A stretch of DNA of 64,000 nt from Macrosoma leucophasiata (GCA_036365455.1 JAWQUS010000011.1:5724001-5788000); one strand, 5' to 3'; counted from the stretch's first letter, positions 33,201 through 43,305 are shown. Numbers and translations are program-made. The notes: a model not told the origin generated them from the letters alone.

Positions 33201-35760
33201 TTTTGTATAGATGTCTGGATAGACTGAACTGCTGGCTTGATTTTTTATTTTTTATTTTTTATGAAGGTGGCATCCAAGCACGCAGTTTACATCGCGGTTA
33301 AGTGATGACTGTAGCCTATCACTGGTGGTAGAGCTCCAGTGACGGAGCTCGCGGGCGTAGGCACCACCGCATTACCTAATATACTTGCCGCTAAATGGTA
33401 GTGTTCAACACTATCGTGTTCCGGTCAGGTGGTAATGTACGGCCCTGTAATACCTATCACAGAGACACAACACCTTAGGCCTCAGGAGTGGTAACGCATC
33501 TGCAATTTGACCTTGGTCTTTGTGTGGGTGTCTATAGGCTGCAGTTATCACTTAACATCGATGTGAGCTACATTGTTTGCCACTTCCTTAACATAAAAAA
33601 AGATAGATTCGGTAACATGGTGGCCGGATGCGGGCAGTCGCCGTCGGAGTTCCCGTGGCTCCGCAACAAAAGGCGCCGAGAAGGAACACCGCGGGGTTTT
33701 AGTGGGTATGAGTCTCATACTACCCACACAACCCGCCGTTTGTTCCCCTAGACGGCGGGTCTAGAAAGGATTCCCCGCATAAAACCAGTAATACTTGTAA
33801 TAAAAACACGTAACTTCACGCCTGTAATCCCCGAAGGGGTCGGCAGAGGTAAATGCATGCGTTCAAGCATACATGCAAACACCCACGATTCGCCGGTTAC
33901 GTTTTGGCCCATGTAACAGGTGGCGAGCCTGTTGACATCTCCGGGCACATTACCAAACTTCGAGGTACTGAGAAATTTCCAGAAAATGTAAAAATCCTAA
34001 TAGAACCAGTGATAAAAGACTTTACACTATTATCTCTGATAACCCTACCCGGGATTCGAACCCAGGACCTCAGCGTAGTAGTAGTGACCTGCTACCACTA
34101 GGCTCCCGAGGCAGTTACTTACAAGCAGTTAGTACTTGTAATAATTTTAACTATTACTCCTAGGCTAGAGATAGGCAGACATATAACTATATAATTACCA
34201 AAATCAACACAGCGGCATCGTCCAGAAGAGCAAGCTGCAGCACTCGGTCCACATCTCAGCTCACATAATTCCTGACGACGATCAGAACATCCTGATGCCC
34301 TCTGAGAACGTAGCGAGCTGAAGACGTAGTCAAAATCCACTGCAACAGATAAACTGGTATCATACTTGCTGGTGGCTGATCATAACTCCAGTGATTGAGC
34401 TCTCGGGTAAACACCACCGCTTTACCTAATCTTTTTTTTATGTAATGGAAGCGGCAAACAAGCATGTAGTTCACATTGATGTTAAGTGGGGACTGCAGCC
34501 TACAGACACCCACACAAAGACCACGGCCAAAATACGGATGCGTTACCACTCCTGGGGCCTAAGGTGTTATATCTCTGTGGCGGAAATTACAGAACCGTAC
34601 ATTAATTACCACCTGGCCGGAACGACAGTGCTGAACACTACCATTTAGCGGCAAATATATTAGGTAATGCGGTGGTGACTACGCCCGCGAGCTCCACCAC
34701 CAGTTTTCTTATCGCTAAATGGACTCCCATTGAACACTAGAACACTAGAAGAGCTGGACACCATTTCAGCACCGTCAAGTTCCGGTTAGCAACTATTGGC
34801 CCAAAGAAGAATGTAAATAGATTTTGCACTACATATTCAAATTTGATCAAAAGCTACCCGACACATTACAAATCCCGTGACTAGCACTAAATTTAACAAA
34901 AAAAAATAGCGCTTAGTAACTTCAGCAAAACCGTTGCGGCTTGCTACCACTATGTTATTGAAGCAAATCGTTGATATTTTAAGCATAATTATCTACTAGC
35001 GGTTCTCCCCGGCTTCGCACGGGACCAATTAACATAGCTTGCCACTCAGTGAAAATGCAGCTTTCTAACGGTGAAATAATTTTTAAAATCGGTCTAATAG
35101 TTTTTATGTGAAAAAATTATAAACATACAATATTATTTTTTACCAATGGTAGAGGAAGTAGGCCCAGGAAGACCAAGGCTGACCTACCATGACCAAATAG
35201 GTCGAGTTCTGTCTGATGTCAAAAGTCTTAGGAATCGGCGTGCATGTATGAAGAGAATGATGAAGGTAGACGAGGCACGAGAGGTTTGTCTGAACCGGGA
35301 TATCTGGCGCTCTACACTCTCTGCCTACCCCGTTAGGGACCTGGCGTGAAGATACATACATACCAATGGTAGAGTTCCAGTGTAGGAGCTCGAGAGCATA
35401 GGCACCACCGCATGACCTATTTTATCTGCCGCTTAATGGTAGTGTTCAGCACTATTGTGTTCCGGATAGATAGAAATGTAAGACCCCGAAAAAACTATCA
35501 CAGAGACAGAACACCTAAGGTCTCAGGGGTGGCAACGCATCTGCATTTTGACCTCTGGTTTTTGTGTAGATTTCTATAGGCTGCAGTCATCACTTAACAT
35601 CAATGTGAACTGCATGCTTGTTTGCAAACTTTGTAAATAAGAAAAAAAACTAAACAAAAAAACACAAATGTTGTTGCTCGTATTAGTACAGAAAAAACTT
35701 ACCGCTACAAACCAAAGGTATCAAAATCGTCGCGGAACTCAAAATAAACTTTAAACCCAT
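29981..35760 (-). CDS. Secreted two-module CS-alpha-beta (defensin-like / X-tox-like) protein, whole gene, 4 exons
   Basis: Assembled by eye from four exons: 35760-35703, 34339-34199, 31868-31788 and 30249-29981. All three introns are GT-AG and phase 1, and the joined frame is 183 codons including the TAA stop (182 aa). Residues 1-19 form a hydrophobic signal peptide. Module 1 has Cys at 37, 45, 49, 56, 61 and 63 (spacing 7-3-6-4-1). Module 2 has Cys at 112, 121, 125, 134, 140 and 142 (spacing 8-3-8-5-1). Both fit the CS-alpha-beta pattern C..CxxxC..C..CxC of insect defensins. Residues 67-93 are an acidic linker encoded by its own exon, and residues 143-182 are a polar tail. Known background: X-tox proteins of Lepidoptera are secreted, immune-inducible proteins with tandem modules of this kind. 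Assignment to X-tox is inference; a separate two-domain defensin-like family is the alternative. Extra exons in the large introns cannot be excluded. Introns hold families A, B, D, I, J and R. Confidence 0.75.
30286..30580 (-). repeat. A-family copy in last intron of the CS-alpha-beta gene
   Basis: Full length, poly-T side next to exon 4; its end lies 36 bp from the splice acceptor. Confidence 0.8.
30651..30770 (+). repeat. T-family repeat
   Basis: ATAAAAGTGAAAGGTC and ATCACGAAATCTCAGGAAA, shared in reverse with 51000-51205. Confidence 0.6.
30777..30973 (+). repeat. R-family repeat in the CS-alpha-beta gene
   Basis: About 195 bp. The start TTTTGACGTGACAACGTCTT is mirrored internally by AAAGACGTTGTCACGTAAAA. 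Contains GTAACGCCCGGTAACGTAAC. Confidence 0.75.
31075..31625. repeat. Interspersed element with inverted inner ends in the CS-alpha-beta gene
   Basis: TCGAGCGCGTTAGATTAAGA (about 31113) is mirrored by TCTTAATCTGACGCGCTCGA (about 31550); AGGGGAGCC occurs at both ends. No frame. Confidence 0.6.
31788..31868 (-). CDS. Exon 3: acidic linker between CS-alpha-beta modules
   Basis: 81 nt, phase 1 to phase 1. The acceptor follows a long polypyrimidine tract ending CAG, and the donor is GTGAAT. Encodes residues 67-93, rich in Asp, Glu and Leu, with no Cys. No stop in the required frame; the other frames are not clean. The family of this linker is not recognised. Confidence 0.65.
31978..32380 (+). repeat. 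J-family repeat in intron 2 of the CS-alpha-beta gene
   Basis: Co-linear with 22389-22794 over about 400 bp; inserted in an A fragment (31930-31970). Confidence 0.75.
32405..32752 (+). repeat. ACC-type microsatellite, 350 bp
   Basis: Long imperfect run of ACC, AAC and GCC triplets, strongly strand-asymmetric (almost no G). Frames through it are repeat translations. Confidence 0.85.
32753..32885 (+). repeat. I-family 3' half
   Basis: GTTTATGAGATACAGCCTGG, GACAGACAGACAGACAG, TAGGGTCCGTTTAACCC. Confidence 0.7.
33122..33602. repeat. A-family: three adjoining copies, two plus and one minus
   Basis: 33122-33240 plus (diverged), 33242-33320 minus (3' end), 33318-33602 plus (complete). Confidence 0.75.
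33612..33785. other. GC-rich insert, unassigned
   Basis: GGTGGCCGGATGCGGGCAGT through CCCGCCGTTTGTTCC and CTAGACGGCGGG, a short inverted pair at its end. In intron 2 of the CS-alpha-beta gene; no second copy in the window. Confidence 0.3.
33809..34117 (-). repeat. B SINE copy in intron 2 of the CS-alpha-beta gene
   Basis: Complete; similar flanks TACTTGTAATAA on both sides suggest the target duplication. Ends 82 bp from the exon 2 donor. Confidence 0.83.
34199..34339 (-). CDS. Exon 2: first six-cysteine CS-alpha-beta module
   Basis: 141 nt, phase 1 at both ends. The acceptor is TTGCAG and the donor is GTAATT, a weaker site. Encodes residues 20-66, including all six Cys of module 1; the CELRC segment is the helix CxxxC and CRC is the final CxC. 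The module lies entirely in one exon, so it can be duplicated by exon shuffling without breaking frame. Confidence 0.75.
34382..34705. repeat. A-family: plus 5' fragment joined to minus copy
   Basis: 34382-34430 plus, then 34431-34705 minus, poly-T junction between. Lies 43 bp beyond the exon 2 acceptor of the CS-alpha-beta gene. Confidence 0.75.
34995..35140 (+). repeat. U-family fragment
   Basis: CTAGCGGTTCTCCCCGGCTT and TTTAAAATCGGTCTAATAG. Confidence 0.5.
35146..35363 (+). repeat. D-family: LINE ORF end plus CATA tail (reference)
   Basis: A 67-codon frame reads GPGRPRLTYHDQIGRVLSD, LRNRRACMKRMMKVDEAR, EVCLNRDIWRSTLSAYP and ends RDLA at a stop next to the CATA repeat. The GRPR...A..R..WR pattern is that of a LINE ORF2 C-terminus. 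Confidence 0.78.
35364..35648 (+). repeat. A-family copy, about 55 bp from exon 1 of the CS-alpha-beta gene
   Basis: Starts directly after the CATA tail of a D fragment. Confidence 0.8.
35703..35760 (-). CDS. Exon 1: signal peptide of the CS-alpha-beta gene
   Basis: Starts with ATG at 35760 and encodes 19 residues plus one base. A Lys at position 4 is followed by a hydrophobic core ending LVCS, typical of a secretory signal. The donor at 35702-35701 reads GTAAGT. Only this ATG precedes a hydrophobic stretch and gives the phase needed by exon 2. Confidence 0.7.
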
Positions 35761-36282
35761 TTCAAATTCAGTTAACAATCGCAATCATCCGCGTTATTTT
35801 GCCGAATGAGTTTCAATTCATTCCGCACTTATCACAGTTATTAACGGATTTTAATTGCGATTGACGCTTAAAAGTAATGAGATTCGAGTTTTCTGATGTG
35901 AATCCAATGTTCAATTTCAATAATTTTTGGTACAATAGATAAGGATAATTGATGAAATTATTATCTGCAATTGATTATTCTTTCTGAAATGTGCGCAAAG
36001 TTGATCGTTTTCGAGTTTTTTTTAGAAACCTATGTACCTATGTTGCGTATTTACATATTTAAAACATACACATACCTATTTAAAAATGACTGTATAAATA
36101 TTAACTCAAAGATTAAACACAAGAGTTATGCTACAAAAACCTCATTGATTTTTAGCACTAATTTCAGTCCTTAAATTTTTGGCCTTGTCACGTATAAGCT
36201 TTTTTTTGTGGGCACGACTGTCGTCAAAAATATTAGTCTCACATAGGATAATTTCGTATTATTCATCCTTCTTGCCTCCTTC
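35761..36282. promoter_or_regulatory. Upstream region of the CS-alpha-beta gene
   Basis: AT-rich, no clear TATA box. GATAAG on the minus strand at 35833-35828, about 70 bp before the ATG, matches a GATA-factor site; GATA sites are common in insect immune promoters, but a six-base match is weak evidence. Confidence 0.25.
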
Positions 36283-36556
36283 TGGCCATTACTACTACGC
36301 TGAGGTCCTGGGTTCGATTCCCGGGTAGGGGGTTATCAGACAAAATGGGGTAAAGTCGTTTATCTCTGGTTCTATTGAGATTTTTCCATTTTCTGGAAAT
36401 TACCCCGAAGTTTGGTAATGTGCCCGGAGATGTCAACATTCTCGCCACCTGTTACATGGGCCAAAAACGTAACCGGCGTGGGTGTTTGCATGTATGCTTG
36501 AATGCATGCATTTACCTCTGCCTACCCCTTCGGGGATTACAGGCGTTAAGTTACGT
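36283..36556 (+). repeat. B SINE, 5'-truncated
   Basis: Starts within the tRNA-like head, keeps box B and body. Confidence 0.8.
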
Positions 36557-36632
36557 TATCCTTCTCGTTGTTGATAATAAAACTTATTATGTCAGACTAT
36601 TTAAAGAAAGAAACAAACAAATAATCCTTTAC

Positions 36633-36684
36633 AGTAATAAGCATGTCTCGCGACTGCTCTATGTAGCGAGATATGCTTATTACT
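36633..36684. repeat. Inverted repeat (hairpin, 19-bp arms)
   Basis: AGTAATAAGCATGTCTCGC mirrored by GCGAGATATGCTTATTACT; loop about 14 bases. Confidence 0.75.
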
Positions 36685-36820
36685 CTATGTACTATAAATA
36701 CTGTGTAATTACCAAAAAGGATATAACATATACGGAGTTGTCGAATATTTAAGAAGAAGAAAGAACATTTACTTGTACCAATGTGCGAAGAGTATTTTAA
36801 GTAACAACAAGTAAAAATTA

Positions 36821-37020
36821 TTGCCTAACTAGCATAGTTGGCAACAGATGGCGCTGCTGCTACCATAAAGCAATGCAATAAATGTGAAAGGAAAGATTTG
36901 ACAAATCGGGCAGGACTTCAGTAGCTCAATTGTAAGAGCGGCTGGACTAGATTCCCAGTAGGCAGCGAGTTCGAGTCTCGCCTGAAGTCAAATTTTTCTT
37001 TTCATTTTTCTTTAAATAAA
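36821..37020 (+). repeat. S element, short form with clean target duplication
   Basis: Flanked by AAGTAAAAATTA (36809-36820 and 37021-37032). Starts TTGCCTAACTAGCATAG and ends TTTAAATAAA. Confidence 0.83.
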
Positions 37021-37032
37021 AAGTAAAAATTA

Positions 37033-37756
37033 CATTAATACAAATTGGTCCCAACTCAGCATGTGCTGGTTGAGGAACAACCAGCGCTGGTCTTCCGTTA
37101 GGACCACCAAGTTTCGTCATAGACGGCTATATATTCTTTATTAATAACAACAACAGAGAACAAACAAAAAAAAATGAAGTAAGTACAATTTTACGATCAG
37201 ACACATTTTAGGATAGAAACATCGTAAAAAAATATATCTAGTTAAAAGATACAAAAAATAATCAATTTGACTGTTAGGATTGATCGATTTGACGATCAGA
37301 TACGAGAAATTGATATAGCCGTTTGTCAATTAACCCCAATTTAATCAATCGTTCAAACTTGAGCAGAGATGTCAAACAATGCCTAATGAAGTCCAATTAC
37401 ATCGAAGTCTAAATGAGTGGCTGAAACTTCATTTCCGTATAGAAAGTGGGCAAGTTTCTTCGAAGTCGGAATTTGGCACGAGCAATGGATGAGCGGTGAA
37501 GGTTTTAACCAATTTAAAACTTAGTCAGTGAAAAACGCTGACCAAAAAACGTTTCGCTGTATCGTACTGTGGAATAATAATGACGATTGAGAATTTTTCA
37601 TGTTGTATTTTTCACTATAACACGTGCGATCGAATTTCAAAGATATTTAAAAAGATAAGTTAACTCTAAATATAAAATTCTTGAAACATAAATTTGTTTT
37701 AACACCATATGTTTTTGAAATGTCACATGGTTGAAAGATGAGTTAAAGCATAAATT
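37033..37756. other. No gene seen
   Basis: Unassigned; AT-rich with an unremarkable GC stretch at 37050-37120. Confidence 0.5.
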
Positions 37757-38030
37757 TTTACTGGTGATAGAGTTCCAGTGAACGAGCTCGGCGTAGGCAC
37801 TACCGCATTACCTAATATACTTGCCACTAAATGGTAGTTTTGAGCACTATCGTGTTCTGGTCAGGTGGTAATACGGCCCTGTAATTTCCGGCACAGAGGC
37901 ATAACACCTTAGGTCTCAGAAGTGGTAACGTATCTGCATTTTGACCTCTGGTCTTTGTTTAGGTGTCTATAGGCTGCAGTCATCACTTAACATCAATGTG
38001 AACTGCATGCTTTCATTACATAAAAAAAAT
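37757..38030 (+). repeat. A-family copy
   Basis: Begins ACTGGTGATAGAGTTCCAGT and ends in an A-rich tail with AATAATAATAA. Confidence 0.75.
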
Positions 38031-38035
38031 AATAA

Positions 38036-38128
38036 TAATAAGCAGACGGACCACAAGCCTCACCGAAAATGGTCACTATCGCCAATGAACATTTGCAACA
38101 CCAGGGGGCTGACCGCCTCACTCTAACG
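38036..38128 (-). repeat. Q-family fragment, diverged
   Basis: Contains AGCAGACGGACCACAAGCCT and the mirror of the GGTGTTGCAAATGTTCAT segment. Confidence 0.6.
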
Positions 38129-38261
38129 CTTTCGTTTAGCTTTCGATTATGACATCATCTTGTCAGTTTCCTACCGCCTAACTTTGTCCTGGAAGTGTTT
38201 TCGTCCGCAGATAATATTAAGAGCAAAATGTTTTCATAAACGATACAAAACTGACAAGATA

Positions 38262-38375
38262 ACTGGCTCAATAGCCTAGTGGTAGCAGGCCACTACTACC
38301 ACGCTGGGGTCCTGGGTTCTTGTTCGATTCCCGGGGCTATATATACAGAGGGCTATATATATATATATATAGCCC

Positions 38376-38416
<41 letters not shown>

Positions 38417-38530
38417 ATACAGAGATAATGATGCTAAGTCCTTTATCTCTTGTTCTATTGGGATGTTTCCATTTTCAGGAAATTTCCCAGTACCTCGAAT
38501 TTCGGTAATGTGCCCAGAGATGTCAACAGG
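38262..38530 (+). repeat. B SINE with inserted TA-rich hairpin
   Basis: The head at 38262-38335 is interrupted by a TA-repeat hairpin (38336-38425); a short body follows, then a break. Confidence 0.75.
38336..38425. repeat. TA microsatellite hairpin
   Basis: AGAGGGCTATATA... mirrors ...TATATAGCCCTCT, followed by a long (TA)n. Confidence 0.8.
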
Positions 38531-38611
38531 CGTTATTTAGGCGGTTGCTCCCCAGAGGCACACATTTACAGGCATACACATTTTTGGCACATTGAAGGTC
38601 TAAGTTTTTGT

Positions 38612-38708
38612 ACCTCTGTGCCGGAAATTCCAAAGTTATACATTACCCCTCGAACACTATCATTTAGTGGCAAATAGATTAGATAATGCGGTGCTGTTTA
38701 CCAGGTGT
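38612..38708 (-). repeat. A-family 5' fragment
   Basis: CTCTGTGCCGGAAATTCC through AGATAATGCGGTGCTGT. Confidence 0.6.
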
Positions 38709-39014
38709 ACATCAACAAATTTGTCCTCAAATTGGGCAACTAAACTGAGCTAATTCAAAGGAATTCCGCTACCGCGCGTCATTTGCCCTCCATTTTTTTA
38801 ACAAACAGCGACGATCTTAATGAACTCCGCCTGTAAACTGCTCCAGCAGTTCCCAACTAGTTTAGTAGTTGGCTATTGGAGTACTTGGAATATTTTTTTC
38901 TTGCCAAAGAGACTGTGCAAGTTTAGGATGAAACTTAACGGTTTTATTTGATAGCAGTGTTTTAAATAATTGGGTGTTACTCAGGTAGCTTTTAGTTATA
39001 TGTAGTTTATAAAT

Positions 39015-39260
39015 TGCCTCCGTTATCTAGTGTTAGCCACTACTGCTACAATCTGGATTCGTTTCCCGGGTCGAATCGGTATAGTCAATACGAGTGATAG
39101 TTACAACGAAGCCATCCTAATGAGATTTTTTCATTTTCTGAAAGTTTTACAGTATCATCCTCGGAGTTTGACAATGTGCCCGGATATGTCAATAGGCTCA
39201 CCACCTGTTACAAAGTGACTAGCGAATTGTGGGTGTCTGCATGAAATCTTGAATGCATTC
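39015..39260 (+). repeat. B SINE, degraded
   Basis: CTCCGTTATCTAGTG head remnant and GACAATGTGCCCGGATATGT body. Confidence 0.55.
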
Positions 39261-39711
39261 TCAGGCATTTACTGTCAATTATCAAAGTAGGGATGCCAAA
39301 AATGATATTGTATCGTACGTAGCTGTACAAATATAGACACATTAACATCCCTAAACTATAAAGAGAACAATTTGTCTAGGTATCGAAAAGCGTAAGCTAC
39401 TGTCCACGACGAAAACTTTGACGATAAGGAAAGTTAGAAATACGGGTGCCAACGTTGGAACTTCCACACCACAAGTTCTATCACGAATCTCCGGCGATAC
39501 AATAAATAAGTTTGATGAATAGCTAGTTGGTGATTCCTACTACTACGAACAAATATTTCAAGATCAATAAACAAGTAAATGAACTTATGACGCCCCTTAC
39601 GCATTTTTAAGTAAGTACAAGTGTAATAAGTGTAAGTGTTAAGTGGTTAATAAAATCAGTGTTAAGTGATTAGTTAACAAACGTAGGTTTCTGTTAAATG
39701 TCAAACGCACG

Positions 39712-39752
39712 GATTCTAATCACAAATCAATTGTGATTAGAATCTGTGTCTG
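39712..39752. repeat. Inverted repeat next to H element
   Basis: GATTCTAATCACAA and mirror TTGTGATTAGAATC. Confidence 0.7.
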
Positions 39753-40748
39753 CGTATTTTTTAACCGAATTTAAAAAACGAGAAGATTCTCAATTCGAGT
39801 AGTATACATATTTTTTATGTATGTACGCGAATTTCGCCGAGATTTCAAGACCGATTTACGTAATTCTTTTTTTGTTTGATGCGGCATAGTTTCGAATTGG
39901 TCCCATAAAAACTTGATCCAGATAGGCCTATCAGTTTTTATTTTATGAGCATTTTTTTACTTACTTTTAACTCGGAATAAAGGAATAAGAATAGACGGCG
40001 AGTTGTCATACAGTGCGTTGAATCCACTGACGTCCTAGATAGTCCTAATGCGCATGACAACGAGTGACAATGACACATTTACTCATCGACGACACAACAC
40101 AGCATATTTACTCCTTCGTGGATTTTTTTTTTCATTGATTTCGTATAGTCGTGTAATAATTTTGTATCGACTCACCTAAGCAATTTAAATTAGGTATTTA
40201 ATTAACACGAAACTAAAAGAGACAGATTTTACAAATTTAGCAGATGTAAACATTAATCTAATTGGCAATGCAGCAATAAACTAAAAAGTATTAAATAAAT
40301 ATAACTACGTTAAGAAAAACCGACTTCAAAACTGAAAAGTAAAAAATAATAAAGATTTAATTGTAATTATATACTACCTATTATTTATGTGCTATTTACT
40401 AATAGGATTGAAGTCGGCGCCAAGCCAAAATCACTAAAGTAGGCATTTCATTGTATTAAAACGTAACTTCACGCCTGTAATCCCCGCAGAGGTAGGCAGA
40501 GGTAAATGCATGAATGCAAGCATACCCACGATTCGCCGGTTACGTTTTGTTCAGTATATTAATTTGCTCGTATTCATATTTAAGTGATTAAAATATAATT
40601 ATTAGTTTAAGGCTTGGCACTGACTTCAAACCTATTAGTAAATAGCACATATAAATAATAGGTGGTATAAAATTACAATTAAATCTTTATTATTTTTTAC
40701 TTTTCAGTTTTGAAGTCGGTTTTTCTTAACGTAGTTATATTTATACTA
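39745..40748 (+). repeat. H-family element with internal foldback
   Basis: About 1 kb shared with 52672-53755. The left 540 bp has TTCGCCGAGATTTCAA and GTCCTAGATAGTCCTAATGC. The right 430 bp is a foldback: CGTTAAGAAAAACCGACTTC (about 40310) mirrors GAAGTCGGTTTTTCTTAACG (about 40715). The loop contains a reversed B SINE 3' end (40458-40552). Confidence 0.8.
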
Positions 40749-40851
40749 TCTAGTAACCTCCCCCGCATACCATTGACTTCCTGTACACAGAGATAAAGAC
40801 TGTGTTTTGCCATGACAAGTTTCTGAATACATTTGAACCGTAAAGTGTATG

Positions 40852-40908
40852 TATGTATCTTCACTCTCTGCCTACCCCGTTAGGGACCTGACGTGAAGAT
40901 ACATACAA
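40852..40908. repeat. D-family: two 3' ends tail to tail
   Basis: TGTATGTATCTTCAC, then CTCTGCCTACCCCGTTAGGG and ACGTGAAGATACATAC in the other orientation; forms a small hairpin. Confidence 0.6.
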
Positions 40909-41613
40909 ACCATAAAGTGGACTGACTATTAGTACTTTCTTTATAAACTAAATGAAATATATTGTATGTTATAAGCTACATGGAATAACACGGTACACGT
41001 CAACAAGTCACTTTTTAGCGCTTCAACGCTACAGCTAACGCCGTCTTCAACTTGATCACATTTAATACCAACTTTAAACATCACGTTTTATAAATTTTAC
41101 TTATTACATATATATACTTAACTTTATTGCCATCATAAAATTATTTAGATAATAAAATACTTAAACTTGATTAAAACAGTTTTTTTTTTATATTAATCGA
41201 TTTAATGAATACCATTGAAGGTTATCTGTGATCAAACTACTACATTGGAACTACAAGTGAGCCTTTTTACTTTTCTAACGGCTCGCAGAATCAACATCGT
41301 GTTTATGCTCCAAACTGACGATTCTCAAAATAAACACCAACTTTCTGGAAGCAATTAGAACAAAACTAATTTTCGAGTTTTCACCTTTCCTGCCGACAAA
41401 GAGTTTTATATTAAGTTTGTTGGGCAAACTCCCTGATGATATAAGACTTATGATCAAAGTTGGGATCCTTTTCGGTGTAAATAAAACTGTTTTATTTATT
41501 GGATTGAAATAACAGTAACGAATTAGTGATATCAAGAACAAACTGCTGTAAGACTTAGAACATTATGTTTAAGTAACAATATTTTCACTATAATACAACT
41601 AACGTAAGCGCCA
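40909..41613. other. No gene seen
   Basis: Unassigned AT-rich sequence downstream of the GST gene. Confidence 0.5.
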
Positions 41614-42545
41614 GGACGTGACGACCCTACCACTTCTAGTAGAGGAGAGTTCTTAAGCAGTCGATCAACTGAACAATGTCTATCAATCCCATGGAATAGA
41701 TCTATTCTGTGATCAAACCTATCCAGCAGGGCAGTAGTAAAGCGTGAGCAGCAGCATCTCGCGATAAAACTGCCGCCAATGAGTTAGTCAATCAACCGAA
41801 CAATATTGATCAAACCTATCCCACGGGGCGGTAGCAAAGGGTGGCCAGCAGCCTCCCGCGATAAAAATGCAGCCGCTGCGAGCGATCATCAATCAACTGA
41901 ACGATTTCGATCAAACCTATCCAACAGGACGGTAGCAAAGGGTGGCTAGCAGCCTCCAGCGATATAACTGCCGCCGCTGCAAGCGATCATCTATCAAACC
42001 TATCAAACGGGGCGGTAGTAAAGGGTGAGCAGCAGCATCTCACGATAAAACTGCCGCCAATGCGTTAGTCAATCAAGTGAACAATGTCGATCAAAACTAT
42101 TTAACAGGGCGGTAGCAAAGGATGGCTAGCAGCTTCCAGCGATATAACTGGCGCCGCTGCGAACGATCATCAATCAACTGAACGATGTCGATCAAACCTA
42201 TCCAACAGGGTGGTAGCAAGGAGTGGCCAGTAGCCTTCCGCGATAAAACTGCCGCCGCTGCGAACGATGATCAATTAACTGAACAATGTCGATCAAACCT
42301 ATCCAACAGGGCGGTAGCAAAGGGTGGCCAGTAGCATCCCGCGATAAAACTACCGCCGCTGCGAGCGATCATCAATGAAATGAACAATGTCGATCAAACC
42401 TATCCAACAGGGCGGTAGCAAAGGGTGGCCATCAAAATCCTTCGATAAAACTGCCGCCGCTGCGATCGCCAATCCGCATGCACGTTCTTTTGGGAAAGGC
42501 TTTCGTGCAGCAGCAGACGTCTTACGGCTGAAGTGATGGTAAAAA
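41614..42545 (+). repeat. F-family element containing the minisatellite
   Basis: Starts AGGACGTGACGACCCTACCA and ends CAGCAGCAGACGTCTTACGG, the ends seen also at 61628-61870. Confidence 0.65.
41675..42475 (+). repeat. Minisatellite of about 100-bp units, 8 copies, from family F
   Basis: GATCAAACCTATCCAACAGG recurs at about 41711, 41809, 41906, 41990, 42086, 42189, 42289 and 42389. Each unit holds GCGGTAGCAAAGGGTGGCCA and GATAAAACTGCCGCCGCTGC. One unit is short (about 84 bp). No coding frame spans it. Confidence 0.85.
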
Positions 42546-42565
42546 TGTTTTCAAATATATAAAAC

Positions 42566-42770
42566 TAGCGGCCCGCTCCGGCTTCGCGCGGTTCGCGCTC
42601 TCCTTATCTCCTTATCTTAGCGTGAAGTTATATAGCTTTAAGCCTTCCTCGATAAATGGGCTATCTAACACTCAAAGAACGTTTCAAATCGGACCAGTAG
42701 TTCCTGAGATTAGCGCGTTCAAGCAAACAAACAAACAAACTCTTCAGCTTTATAATATTAGTATAGAGTT
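42566..42770 (+). repeat. U-family repeat
   Basis: ACTAGCGGCCCGCTCCGGCT to TTTATAATATTAGTATAGAG, a widespread lepidopteran arrangement. Confidence 0.6.
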
Positions 42771-42777
42771 TGAGTTG

Positions 42778-42970
42778 ACGACCCGGTTAGTCCAGCGGTG
42801 CGAAACCACCGTTTGATTCGAAGGGTCGCGGGTTCGATCCCCGCACCGGAACAAATATTTGTATGGCCTACAGATATTTGTTTCGGGTCTGGGTGTTTGT
42901 GTATGATACATCCACGACACAGGTTTATACCTACTGTGGGGCTGTGAGTGTAAGCGTATTTTATTTATTT
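42778..42970 (+). repeat. C SINE, complete copy (reference)
   Basis: About 195 bp. The tRNA-like head GACGACCCGGTTAGTCCAGC (box A region) and GGGTTCGATCCCCGCACCGG (box B) are followed by CAAATATTTGTATGGCCTAC and GGTTTATACCTACTGTGGGG, ending AAGCGTATTTTATTT. Confidence 0.85.
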
Positions 42971-43128
42971 TTTATTTTTTTTAGAGTATAGATAATGACT
43001 AGGTACGTATTACTCTATAGTTACTACACACGAAAGACTGCACTCTAATTTAAAAGATCAATTTATTTCGGGATTTCATAAATAAATACACATTGTTATT
43101 ATCCACACAAAAAATATACATTAATAAA

Positions 43129-43305
43129 TTATTCAACTTTGGGTGCGATCATTTTCCTTTTTGCGATATATTCCTTGACTCCTGGGAGATTCTTCACCTT
43201 CTGAATGAGAGCGACGATCGTTGGGTATTTGGTGTGTATCTCCGAATTGAGGAATATGTTTGCAGTCTCAACGATTGTGACTAGAACGAAATCCGCCCAC
43301 GATAG
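43129..43305 (-). CDS. GSTS: Exon 4 of sigma GST (C-terminus)
   Basis: 177 nt, phase 0 start after TTTTCAG; TAA stop at 43131-43129. Begins LSWADFV, a GST family landmark, and ends with a basic tail. AATAAA on the minus strand at 43067-43062 is a likely polyadenylation signal. Confidence 0.92.
   Translation of the reverse strand, partial: LSWADFVLVTIVETANIFLNSEIHTKYPTIVALIQKVKNLPGVKEYIAKRKMIAPKVE

Noticed and set aside
33853..34101. Frame with HPRFAGYVLAHVTGGEPV, also seen at 3264-3491, 8907-9176 and 49667-49942
   Set aside because: Recurs only because it is the antisense of the B SINE body; no evidence that it is a protein.
34119..34340. Frame continuing beyond exon 2 to LPISSLGVIVKII
   Set aside because: Reads past a GTAATT donor into intron; the phase-consistent splice to exon 3 is preferred.
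41675..42475. CRISPR-like spacing
   Set aside because: Units are contiguous similar repeats of about 100 bp without unique spacers; eukaryotic minisatellite.
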